From the NCBI RefSeq assembly GCF_009677585.1, contig NZ_WKYV01000002.1, positions 186,001 through 250,000 of the forward strand: 64,000 nucleotides of DNA, read 5' to 3'. Source of the stretch: Lactonifactor sp. BIOML-A5. Its GTDB lineage: Bacteria; Bacillota; Clostridia; Lachnospirales; Lachnospiraceae. The notes beneath the pieces were generated by a model. The model ran no database searches. It was given only the letters and a program-made list of their open reading frames with translations, and had not been told where the DNA came from. Position numbers and translations under genes: made by a program. How positions within the stretch are numbered: the stretch's first letter is position 1; every line of letters starts with the position of its first letter. Positions 16,882-25,231 of the stretch are shown one piece after another.

Positions 16882-16928
16882 AAAACGGCACAGGTCACCA
16901 GACATTTTTCTGGTACCTGTGCCGTTTT
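16882..16928. terminator. Bidirectional terminator after the AraM-like gene
   Basis: AAAACGGCACAGGT (16882-16895) pairs with 16915-16928, and after a one-base bulge ACCAGA (16897-16902) pairs with TCTGGT (16909-16914). On the minus strand the stem ends in TTTTT; on the plus strand it is followed by CTTTTA. It closes the sugar uptake operon. Confidence 0.85.
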
Positions 16929-16964
16929 CTTTTACTTGAGAACTCATAATCAATCCCCTGGATG

Positions 16965-18347
16965 TCAATCCAGTACACCGCAGATGGCCTCCTGGTTCAC
17001 ATACGCCACCAGCTGATCTGCCATACTCTCGGAAAGCCCCAGATCCCAGAGCAGTTGAAGTATGGTATACCGGCTGCGGGTTTCCTTTGCATACACAATT
17101 CCATTCCAGAGCATTTCATCGGTGATTCCCTTCTGCGCGGGATAATAGGGCGCATCCAGCTGCTTCAGCAGGGACTTCATGCGCTCAGCCTTCGGGAGCT
17201 CTCGCAGAAGTCCCTGGATTTCCTCCCAGTGCTCCTGAATAACGTCGATTCGTTTTAACACTCCCTCTGTCCTGTTCTTCCCACTGTCCCGTTCTAATTG
17301 GATTATCCCGGCTGCAGCAGCCCCGTACACACGGCGTATGTCTGTCTCCCACTGCTCCGGGCAGTAGGATCTGGCATGGTTTCGGGCAGCTTCAAAGTTC
17401 ACAGGTGTGATCTGCAGCAGCTCAGCTGCCCGCAGAATCATGACTGTGCCGATACCCACTTTAGCACCGTGCAAAACCGGAGGGAGATCCTTCTGGAGAA
17501 ACAGCATCTCCCAATAGTGAGAAAGATGGTGCTCACAACCGGCGGCCGGCCTGGAATTCCCCGCAAAGCTCATAGCTACGCCGGTTTGTACCAGGGCCTC
17601 CATAACCTTCCCTACCGCTTCCTGATCCTTCTCTTTTACCCGGGCAGCATTTTGGTACACGTCCTGAATACAGTTGTTTACCATATCAACCATGGCCTGG
17701 CAGTAATACTCTCCATTGATAATTCTGGACAGCTTCCAGTCACAGAGACAAGTGAATTTCCCCAGTATATCTCCCAGACCGGCTGATATCATGGGAAACG
17801 GCGCATCTTTTAAGATTGCCGTATCTCCGATGATAAGTCTGGGGGAATGTGTCTCGTAGGTGGTCTTGCAATGCCCTGTAATGAGGGCCGCTACTGTAGA
17901 TGCAAATCCATCCATGGGAGGAGCGGTTGCCACTGTTACAAAGGGTCTTTTTGTCCGATAACTGAAGAAACGGACCAAATCATTTATAGAGCCGGTGCCC
18001 ACTGCTATCATTACCTCAAAGTCCGGGTTCAGGGCAAGAAGCATTTCCCCCAGGGCTTCCTCATCCGGTACCAGTGCCTTGGTACGGAATACATGGTTTT
18101 GAACGGAGAATCCTTCTTTTGCCAGCATCTCACGGATGCGTCTTCCCGCAATCTCATAGGTAATATCGTCACTGACAAGATAGATGTGACGGTAGCCGAA
18201 TTTCCGGAGATAATCCGGAAGCATCTCTACGGCATTCTCTTTGATTTCTGCCGCCTCCAGTCTGGTATAGTGGGTCCGTCCGCAGCTGCACTCAAATACC
18301 TTTCCCAGATAATCTGTCAGCTTCATTGTCTTCCCGTCTATTCTCAT
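16965..18347 (-). CDS. sn-Glycerol-1-phosphate dehydrogenase family protein (AraM/EgsA-like)
   Basis: The 460-residue protein has the family's GTGSINDLVRF NAD-binding loop, TAPPMDGFASTVAAL, SAGLGDILGK with metal-ligand Asp, and CEHHLSHYWEM with metal-ligand His. AraM-type enzymes reduce dihydroxyacetone phosphate to glycerol-1-phosphate and belong to the iron-alcohol-dehydrogenase fold. The frame opens at 18356, but the ATG at 18347 has AAGGAG nine bases upstream and is preferred. It overlaps the end of the FGGY kinase gene by about 55 bases. In Bacillus, araM also lies in a sugar (arabinose) operon with a ribulokinase, so the pairing is conserved. It may act on a related sugar or polyol phosphate here. 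Confidence 0.85.
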   Translation of the reverse strand: MRIDGKTMKLTDYLGKVFECSCGRTHYTRLEAAEIKENAVEMLPDYLRKFGYRHIYLVSDDITYEIAGRRIREMLAKEGFSVQNHVFRTKALVPDEEALGEMLLALNPDFEVMIAVGTGSINDLVRFFSYRTKRPFVTVATAPPMDGFASTVAALITGHCKTTYETHSPRLIIGDTAILKDAPFPMISAGLGDILGKFTCLCDWKLSRIINGEYYCQAMVDMVNNCIQDVYQNAARVKEKDQEAVGKVMEALVQTGVAMSFAGNSRPAAGCEHHLSHYWEMLFLQKDLPPVLHGAKVGIGTVMILRAAELLQITPVNFEAARNHARSYCPEQWETDIRRVYGAAAAGIIQLERDSGKNRTEGVLKRIDVIQEHWEEIQGLLRELPKAERMKSLLKQLDAPYYPAQKGITDEMLWNGIVYAKETRSRYTILQLLWDLGLSESMADQLVAYVNQEAICGVLD

Positions 18348-20019
18348 TTCCTGCATCTCCTTTTATTCTGTAAAGATGATTTAAAACCTGGGTGCCTCCC
18401 CTGCCAAAATGGTCGTGCAGGCTCCTGAATTCCTGAAATAAGACCTCATACTGCCTGACGCTCTGGGGATCCGGATGATAGACAGTGCCTTCTCTGCAGT
18501 GCATGGAGGATATGGCCTCATCCAAGGTATCATATCCCCCCCTGCTTCTCCCTGCAGCCGCGGCTGCAAATATAGCAGAGCCCAGGGCACAGGCCTGACT
18601 GCAGCCGGCCACCCGAATGTCCCGGTTCAGGATATCCGCATAGATCTGCATGAGAAGATTGTTTTTCTGCGCTATCCCTCCCACTGCGCAGATCTCATTT
18701 ACCTCCAGTCCATGTCCGGCAAAGTTGTCCACGACCATCCGGGCGCTGAATCCGGTAGCCTCCAGAACCGCCCGGAAGATATCCTCAGGCTTTGTCTGAA
18801 GTGTAAGTCCCAAGAGCACTCCGCTGAGTTTTGTATCCGCAAGCACACTTCTGTTCCCGTTCCACCAGTCCAGAGCCAGCAGCCCATTTTCCCCCGCACG
18901 AAGGCAGGATGCTTTTTGTGTCAGAAGTTCTAATACAGAGAGCTGCTTTTCTCCGGCCTCCTTCTCCAGACTTTCATTGACACAATTCTGTGCGCACCAC
19001 CCAAAGATGTCCCCGCAGCCGGACAGTCCTGCCTCATACCCATAAAGTCCCGGGATCACAGCTCCATAGGATACCCCGCACATCCCTTTGAAGCATACCT
19101 CCCGCCGGGACAGCAGCGTCATCCCCATACCGGTTCCTATAATCATCACAAGCTTTCCGGGTGTGTTCACCCCCACAGCAGCAGAAGCCGAATGTGCGTC
19201 AATCCTGGCCGGGGCCACAGCCGTCCCCGGGGCCAGGGAAGTCAGTGCTGCCCCCTCCCGTGTCAGGCTTCCAATCCTTACATCCAGAGGGTAAATCTCT
19301 GATTCCGGGCAAAGCTTCTTACGGACCAGCTCCTTTGCCGACGGGTCCAGGGCCTCGAAAAAAGCATCCGGCGGATAGCCGCGGGAGGGATCCCACAGGA
19401 ATTTCAGCCCGGCCATACAATAGTTCATCGTCCGCTTTCCTGTAAGCTTACAATTGATCCAGTCTCCTGCCTCCATGAAGCAATGTGCTGCCTGATAGAC
19501 CTCAGGGGCTTTTTGTGCCGTCTCTAAGATTTTAGGTATGGCCCATTCCGACAGGATCCGGCTGCCATACCGTCTCAGAAAGGGTTCTCCCCGCTGTTTT
19601 GCTATGCGTGTGATCTCATCTGCCTGGGCAGATGCCGTATGCTGCTTCCACATCTTAACGTAAGCATGGGGATTATCCCGGAATCTTTTCTGATTGCAAA
19701 GTGGTTCCCCCACTTCATCTACCGCCAGAAGGGAGCAGGAAGTAAAATCTACCCCCAGACCAACGATATCCTCTTTTGGAATACCGGAATTTCTCACAAG
19801 GCCTTTGACGGCCTCTGCCATAGAAGTAATATAATCATTGGGATCCTGGAGTGCGGACAATGGAGGAAGTAAAGTCCCGTCCGGCAGTTCTGTTTCCATA
19901 ACTCCCCGGGCGTAGCTGCTGACCTGTTCCCCCGCCTGTCTCCCGTCCTCTACAGAAAATAAAACTGCCCGCACTGACAGGCTTCCAAAATCAATGCCAA
20001 TGGTGTATTTGCTTCCCAT
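18292..20019 (-). CDS. FGGY-family carbohydrate kinase (ribulokinase-like)
   Basis: The 575-residue protein has both halves of an FGGY kinase: the N-terminal IGIDFGSLSVRAVLF phosphate loop, VGLGVDFTSCSLLAVD, and the C-terminal LEATGFSARMVVDNF with AVGGIAQKNNLLMQIYADILNR and ACALGSAIFAAAAAG. Length and the opening FGSLSVRA resemble AraB ribulokinases. It phosphorylates a sugar or polyol after uptake. It lies five bases after the URO-D gene and overlaps the AraM-like gene, so uptake, kinase and dehydrogenase should act in sequence on one substrate. There is no isomerase or epimerase gene nearby, which argues against simple arabinose use. Confidence 0.9.
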   Translation of the reverse strand: MGSKYTIGIDFGSLSVRAVLFSVEDGRQAGEQVSSYARGVMETELPDGTLLPPLSALQDPNDYITSMAEAVKGLVRNSGIPKEDIVGLGVDFTSCSLLAVDEVGEPLCNQKRFRDNPHAYVKMWKQHTASAQADEITRIAKQRGEPFLRRYGSRILSEWAIPKILETAQKAPEVYQAAHCFMEAGDWINCKLTGKRTMNYCMAGLKFLWDPSRGYPPDAFFEALDPSAKELVRKKLCPESEIYPLDVRIGSLTREGAALTSLAPGTAVAPARIDAHSASAAVGVNTPGKLVMIIGTGMGMTLLSRREVCFKGMCGVSYGAVIPGLYGYEAGLSGCGDIFGWCAQNCVNESLEKEAGEKQLSVLELLTQKASCLRAGENGLLALDWWNGNRSVLADTKLSGVLLGLTLQTKPEDIFRAVLEATGFSARMVVDNFAGHGLEVNEICAVGGIAQKNNLLMQIYADILNRDIRVAGCSQACALGSAIFAAAAAGRSRGGYDTLDEAISSMHCREGTVYHPDPQSVRQYEVLFQEFRSLHDHFGRGGTQVLNHLYRIKGDAGNENRREDNEADRLSGKGI

Positions 20020-20024
20020 AACGG

Positions 20025-21272
20025 TTACTCGTCCTCTCTGCTGCCGTACCGGATTGCCTCATCATACATAGCAATGACATTTTCCGGCCTGACACCGTAC
20101 TGAATGTTATGTACCGGGTTAAACACAAAACCTCCCCCTTTCCGGAAGATATCGATCCGTTCCCTTACCTGGGCCCTGACTTCCTTTGGCGTTCCAAACT
20201 GCAGGGTTGTCTGGGTATCCGCCCCGCCGCCCCAGAAGACAATATCTTTTCCGAATTCCTCCTTCAGGGCAGCCGGATCCATGCCTGCGGCCGTTGTCTG
20301 CACCGGATTAATAATGTCAATTCCTGCCTCAATCATATAGCCCAGGATATTCCGGATCGATCCACAGCTGTGGTACATAGTTTTGGCATGGCTGTGACTG
20401 TGCACATAGTCGTTAACCTTCTTCAGGTTGGGCAGATAGAGATCTCTGAAGATATCAGGATGAAACAGTTCCCTGTCCTGTGTGCCGTAATCTGTGGTTG
20501 ACATAAATATAGTGTCAATATAAGGCTCTACTGCTTCCAGGTACAGTTTCAGGTTCTCTATGGCCCTGTCTGCTGTAGCTTCCAGAATCTCATACACATA
20601 TTCCGGGTCTGTACAGAGGCGGCAAAGCCAGTCTGTAAATTCATGGCCCGCGAATATACTCGTGGATGTCATACGAAGCTTGCCAAATCCTCCGCTCACA
20701 GAAAATTCCGTGTGATTGTAAAGGTCCTTTGCCCTCTGCTCCAATAGTTTCAGCTCTTCGTCACGGTAGAGGGGGATAGACTTTCTCCACACTTCCGGAT
20801 CCATAAGGTGATCGTCATCTGCAGAGACAGCCAGTGCAGGATCGTTATACCTCTCAAAATACAGCCCGCCCTTCTGGGGCATGAACGCCACCTTCCGCCC
20901 CTTTTGATTGCGCAGAATTAGGTATCCCTCATCGTCATATTCCGGGGCAAAGCCCCCGGGCACCTGCACGGTATGTCCCTTTCCTGTGGTCCAGTTTTTC
21001 CAATCTTTATTGTCCAGCTCCCAGGTCTCACAGACATTCTCCAGCTGAATTACATCGCACTTGAAGCGGGAGAGTATCGGCTCCTCTACTCTGGCCAGCA
21101 TCTGAAACTGATCGTAAACCTTAGGTATCCCTACCTCAAGTCCCAGCAACTGTGCCACCTCCAGATACTCGTCCACATGAATTCCAGAAGCCTTCGTGCC
21201 CCCGAGATCTATGGGGAGTTCCTCTGTTTCTTCGTGATTTATTGCTTTTCTGATCCGTTCTCTGGATGTCAT
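20025..21272 (-). CDS. URO-D-family protein, methyltransferase MtaA-like (copy 2)
   Basis: The 415-residue protein carries the MYHSCGS motif (His301 and Cys303), the zinc-binding HxCG of corrinoid-related methyltransferases with the URO-D fold, followed by GIDIINPVQ and the FWGGGADTQ segment. It is longer than copy 1 and quite different in sequence. I chose the ATG at 21272 because GGAG is eight bases upstream and it overlaps the ATPase stop codon in ATGA, a sign of translational coupling; the frame also has a GTG at 21278. It is embedded in a sugar ABC operon between the ATPase and the kinase, so it likely modifies the imported compound. Heme synthesis is not suggested by the context. Confidence 0.85.
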   Translation of the reverse strand: MTSRERIRKAINHEETEELPIDLGGTKASGIHVDEYLEVAQLLGLEVGIPKVYDQFQMLARVEEPILSRFKCDVIQLENVCETWELDNKDWKNWTTGKGHTVQVPGGFAPEYDDEGYLILRNQKGRKVAFMPQKGGLYFERYNDPALAVSADDDHLMDPEVWRKSIPLYRDEELKLLEQRAKDLYNHTEFSVSGGFGKLRMTSTSIFAGHEFTDWLCRLCTDPEYVYEILEATADRAIENLKLYLEAVEPYIDTIFMSTTDYGTQDRELFHPDIFRDLYLPNLKKVNDYVHSHSHAKTMYHSCGSIRNILGYMIEAGIDIINPVQTTAAGMDPAALKEEFGKDIVFWGGGADTQTTLQFGTPKEVRAQVRERIDIFRKGGGFVFNPVHNIQYGVRPENVIAMYDEAIRYGSREDE

Positions 21273-22822
21273 CTGCACTTCTCCTCTCTGTTTTGCCCAG
21301 TTGTCTGTTTACAAGATAGATTCATTATTTTTACCTGGGACGCTTCCTCTTTTTTTAATTCTCCGCTGACCCTTCCGTCAGACAGAACCACAAAGCGATC
21401 ACACAGGGCATATAATTCAGGGAGCTCCGATGATACGATAACAATAGACATCCCTCCCGCCGCCAGATCTGCTATTACCCGGTAAATCTCACTTTTGGCG
21501 CCCACATCTACCCCTCTGGTCGGCTCGTCCAGCAACAGCACTCTGGGATTGGTTATTATACACTTGCCCAGCAAAACCTTCTGCTGGTTTCCACCGCTGA
21601 GGGACAGGATCCCGGCATCCAGTGAGGGAGCCTTGATGTGAAGCATCTTAAAATATTTCTCTGCTAATTCCTTTTCTTTCTTCCGGTCTATAAACGGTCC
21701 TTTCTTCAGCTTGTCCAGATAGCTTAATGTAAGATTCTGCCGGACATTCATGGACTTCACGTAACCGTCCCTCTTTCTGTCTTCATTCAGCAAAGAGATC
21801 CCGTAGGCGGATGCAGTCTTCCCCCGGGACATAGCCAGCTCCTTTCCGTCCAGGAAGATACACCCCGCTTTTTTCTTCATGATGCCGTAGACCGCGCGGA
21901 GAGTTTCGCTTCTGCCCGCGCCCACCAGACCGGCCAGCCCTAAAACCTCGCCGGCGCGCACGGAAAAACTCACGTGATCCACAATATTTACCTTTTTATT
22001 ATAGGGGTGGGGGACCGTAAAGTCCTCCACCCTAAGCACCTCCTCCCCGATTGTCTTAGGGACCGAGGGATACATCTTTTCCATCTTCCGGCCGATAATG
22101 TCCTCCACAATCTGTTCTGAATCATACTCTGGCCCGGAGTATTCGGAGATAAATGTGCCGTCCCGCAGAACTACCACCCGGTCAGAGATGTGGAATACCT
22201 CTTCCAGCTTGTGAGAGATATAAATACAGGAGATCCCTTCCCCCTGGAGCCTGCGCAGGATATTCACAAGAAATTTTGTCTCAGATTCCGTGAGTGCGGC
22301 AGTGGGTTCATCCAGAATCAGAACATGAGGGTTTAGGATAAGGGATCTGGCAATGCAGATCAGCTGCTGTATGCTGGCGCTTAAATTGCGCACCAGCATA
22401 TTTACATCCAGTTCTATCCCCAGAGTTTTAAGCACATCCTCTGCCTCCTGCTTCATCCGTTTCCAATCAACCATTCCTCGCGGTGTCTTCGGAATATGGC
22501 CTACAAAAATATTCTCTGCCACCGTCAAATCCAATTCCAGGTTGATTTCCTGATAAATCATGGCAATCCCGGCATTTTGTGCATCCCTTGGGGAACGAAA
22601 CGTTTTTTCTTTCCCCTGTACCTCTATAGTTCCTGTATAGCTGCCCGCCGGATAGATCCCGCTTACTATTTTCATGAGCGTAGATTTTCCTGCCCCATTT
22701 TCCCCCAAAATTGCCAGGATTTCTCCCTTTGTCAGGGCAATGCTTACATTTTGCAGTACCTGATTATCATAAAAGCTCTTGCAGATATGATTCACAGACA
22801 GAACGATTTCTTTTCCCTGCAT
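21269..22822 (-). CDS. Sugar ABC transporter double ATP-binding protein (RbsA/MglA-like)
   Basis: The 517-residue protein has two nucleotide-binding domains. The first has GENGAGKST, LSASIQQ signature and LILDEPTAALTE Walker B. The second has the degenerate GLVGAGRSE loop normal for this family's C-terminal half, LSGGNQQKV and LLLDEPTRGVDVGAKSE. It energises import of a monosaccharide or polyol through the neighbouring permease. It lies 26 bases after the permease gene, with GGGGGAAA before the ATG. It is a useful contrast to the ATPase at 28028, which has a different pattern of intact and changed motifs. Confidence 0.95.
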   Translation of the reverse strand: MQGKEIVLSVNHICKSFYDNQVLQNVSIALTKGEILAILGENGAGKSTLMKIVSGIYPAGSYTGTIEVQGKEKTFRSPRDAQNAGIAMIYQEINLELDLTVAENIFVGHIPKTPRGMVDWKRMKQEAEDVLKTLGIELDVNMLVRNLSASIQQLICIARSLILNPHVLILDEPTAALTESETKFLVNILRRLQGEGISCIYISHKLEEVFHISDRVVVLRDGTFISEYSGPEYDSEQIVEDIIGRKMEKMYPSVPKTIGEEVLRVEDFTVPHPYNKKVNIVDHVSFSVRAGEVLGLAGLVGAGRSETLRAVYGIMKKKAGCIFLDGKELAMSRGKTASAYGISLLNEDRKRDGYVKSMNVRQNLTLSYLDKLKKGPFIDRKKEKELAEKYFKMLHIKAPSLDAGILSLSGGNQQKVLLGKCIITNPRVLLLDEPTRGVDVGAKSEIYRVIADLAAGGMSIVIVSSELPELYALCDRFVVLSDGRVSGELKKEEASQVKIMNLSCKQTTGQNREEKCR

Positions 22823-22848
22823 AATATTTCCCCCTTTGTCTTTGAATC

Positions 22849-23832
22849 TTAATCCTCTGCGGTTTTAGAGCGTTTAATCTGATCGATAATAACAGCAACT
22901 ACCAATGCGGCCCCGATTACAAAGTTCTGCCAGTATGCAGATATCTTCATAATGGTCATACTGCTGGAAAGAATGTTCATAAATATAACGCCGATCACTG
23001 TACCAGCCAGGGTACCTTTCCCTCCGTATGTACTGGTTCCCCCGATAACCACCGCGGCAATTACCTGCAGTTCATATCCCGTTCCCGCAGAAGGCTGTCC
23101 GGATCCCAGGCGGGAGGACATCAGGACACCATCCAGCGCAGACAATGTTCCGATGATTGCATACAGGCTGATCATAATAGCATCAATATTGATTCCTGCT
23201 ACCCGGGCTGTCTCAATATTGCCCCCTATGGCATAGATCTTCCGCCCATATACGGTATATCTCATAATGATAAAAAAGACGGCGGCCAGAATCATTGCAC
23301 ACACCACTGCTGTGGGTATGCCCAGAATAATATTCTGCTGTTCAATAGCCTTAAACGCCTCCGGAAGAGGAAAGATTGGAGTTCCCTGAGTGATAACATA
23401 TACAAGTCCCCGGGCCATATAGTACATCCCCAGTGTCATCATAATCGGCGGAATCTTTAGCTTTACGATAACTACTCCGTTTAATATCCCGCAGGCCATA
23501 CCGGACAGCAGTCCCAGAAGAACGCTTGGAACGATCGGCAGTCCGTTTGTAAGACAATACGCGGTGACTACACCTCCCAGACCATAGACAGAGCCCACAG
23601 AAAGATCCAGTCCCCCGGAGATTAAAATCAGTGTCATTCCCAGGGCCGGTATAAGCATATAGCCGCTGGAGCGCAAAATACTTAATACATTTAGCTTTGT
23701 AAGGAATAAAGGGTTTACCATCTGCACTATAATGATTAACAAAATGGTGGGAATCATAATCCCAATCTCCTTTACCCGAAAGATATTTTTAATGATCAAT
23801 TCTTTTTTTATGCCTGTCTGTTCTCTACTCAT
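22849..23832 (-). CDS. Sugar ABC transporter permease (RbsC-like)
   Basis: The 327-residue product is a hydrophobic permease of the branched ribose/galactose importer family. It has about ten membrane segments, the family segment ISGGLDLSVGSVYGLGGVV and the later AAVVIGGTSTYGGKGTLAGTVIG. The frame runs back to 23961, but the first 43 codons overlap the binding-protein gene and are not hydrophobic, so I took the ATG at 23832 (AGGG seven bases upstream; ATG at 23838 is also possible). The permease homodimer pairs with the ATPase downstream and the binding lipoprotein upstream. Confidence 0.9.
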   Translation of the reverse strand: MSREQTGIKKELIIKNIFRVKEIGIMIPTILLIIIVQMVNPLFLTKLNVLSILRSSGYMLIPALGMTLILISGGLDLSVGSVYGLGGVVTAYCLTNGLPIVPSVLLGLLSGMACGILNGVVIVKLKIPPIMMTLGMYYMARGLVYVITQGTPIFPLPEAFKAIEQQNIILGIPTAVVCAMILAAVFFIIMRYTVYGRKIYAIGGNIETARVAGINIDAIMISLYAIIGTLSALDGVLMSSRLGSGQPSAGTGYELQVIAAVVIGGTSTYGGKGTLAGTVIGVIFMNILSSSMTIMKISAYWQNFVIGAALVVAVIIDQIKRSKTAED

Positions 23833-23875
23833 ATCCATGCCCTGCTTTCCCAACTGTATGCAATCTGGTCCATCC

Positions 23876-24994
23876 TTACTTAGCGCCGGTTGCTTCCGAC
23901 CAGTCCTTATCCGGGTAGTCTGTGTCGAACCACTGCTTTCCTTCCTTGAAATGATCTGCAAAGCTGTCTACGTTCTCTGCATTGATAGGGGTAACACCGG
24001 CGTCCACAAACGTTTCTGCCGGCTGTGCGCCAAACATCTTTTTCATATACGTCCACATAGCCGGCCGGTACCCATACTGAAAGTAATTTTGTGCGAGGGA
24101 TCCCAGCACATAGCCGCTGTTAATCTCTTCCAGACAGTCTTCCTGCATTCCATCCCCAAATATAATAACACTGCCTGGTTCTTTCCCCATTTCTTTCATC
24201 GCCTGGGCAATGGCAGCCGCACATTCTCCGCCGCAGCAGACAACTGCATTTACCTCAGGATACGCAGTAAATAGATCCTTGGCATGCTGGAGCGCTACCG
24301 TGGCATCGCTGTCTGAACTCAGCTGCTGCACTACTTCAAATCCGGCCTCATGCTCTGCAAATGCCTTTTCATAGCCTTCCATAACGCCGATGGCAAGCTC
24401 GGAGTCCAGCTGATAAAGCATCTCTGCCGCAACAATTTTCTTTCCCTCCAGCGCCTTGCTCACCTCTTTTCCTCCCAGATACCCCCAGTTTACAGCATCC
24501 GGATTACATCCTCCTGCCAGGTACTGATGCAGATTCGGTGTGTCCCCCCCTGCGGTGTAAAGGTCAATGCCGGCCTCATAGCAGTCTTTGAAGCAGGATT
24601 CCATAGCGGATTCACTTAGGCCAAAGGTAGCAATCCCGTCGGCACCTTCCGCGATAGCCAGCTCAATACATTTGATCATCTCATTGGCATCCAGGCCTGT
24701 GGGCCCCACCCAGCTGACCTCCAGTCCCGGAAAATCTTTCTGGGCCTGCTCAATTCCCTCCTTTGCCCCAAGCCATACCTGGTGGGCAATCAGCGGCGTA
24801 ACAAATACAAACTTAACCTTATCCCCATTTTCCGCATCTGTCTTAGCCTCCTCAGGAGCCTGTGTCTCTTTTTCCGGTTCCTTTTCCGCTGTTTCATCTT
24901 TCCCTCCGCACCCGGCCAGCATACCTGCTGCCAGAACCATGCTGAGGATTAGAGCCGCACCCTTTTTTACACTCTTTTTGATTCTTTTTCTCAT
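23876..24994 (-). CDS. Sugar-binding lipoprotein of the ABC importer (periplasmic-binding-protein type 1)
   Basis: The 372-residue protein starts with a basic signal peptide and the lipobox LAGC (Cys29), followed by a charged linker of Glu, Lys and Thr. It is therefore a membrane-anchored extracellular receptor. The mature part has the sugar-binding fold (FVTPLIAHQVWLGAKEGIEQAQKDFPG, ADGIATFGLSESAM, VNAVVCCGGECAAAIAQAMKEMG). It captures the substrate for the permease and ATPase. It is first in the operon, divergent from the YesN-type regulator. The palindrome at 25143-25160 lies upstream of it. The sequence does not reveal the sugar. Confidence 0.92.
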   Translation of the reverse strand: MRKRIKKSVKKGAALILSMVLAAGMLAGCGGKDETAEKEPEKETQAPEEAKTDAENGDKVKFVFVTPLIAHQVWLGAKEGIEQAQKDFPGLEVSWVGPTGLDANEMIKCIELAIAEGADGIATFGLSESAMESCFKDCYEAGIDLYTAGGDTPNLHQYLAGGCNPDAVNWGYLGGKEVSKALEGKKIVAAEMLYQLDSELAIGVMEGYEKAFAEHEAGFEVVQQLSSDSDATVALQHAKDLFTAYPEVNAVVCCGGECAAAIAQAMKEMGKEPGSVIIFGDGMQEDCLEEINSGYVLGSLAQNYFQYGYRPAMWTYMKKMFGAQPAETFVDAGVTPINAENVDSFADHFKEGKQWFDTDYPDKDWSEATGAK

Positions 24995-25142
24995 ACAAAA
25001 TACCTCTCCTTCTTTTATTTTGTCCGGGTCTTTTCCCGATGTCTGTATTATTGCAGATGCATCCCTCTCTGTCCACGGGATAATTTTCAGATTAGGTGGA
25101 CTCTGGTTGTGAGTTTTCAGTTATCCATTATTTGGTAGTTCA

Positions 25143-25160
25143 TTTGACTTGCAAGTCAAA
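25143..25160. promoter_or_regulatory. 18-base perfect palindrome between the sugar ABC operon and the two-component operon
   Basis: TTTGACTTGCAAGTCAAA is its own reverse complement. It lies about 150 bases before the binding-protein gene and 70 bases before the YesN-like gene, in the only regulatory DNA between the two divergent units. A dimeric regulator, for example the AraC-type response regulator encoded next to it, is the natural candidate. Confidence 0.6.
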
Positions 25161-25231
25161 AATAGATATGGTACGTTAACCTTAAGTTTACAGAATCCTG
25201 CAGCCGGTTGCAGAAGGAGGCGTTTTTAGCG

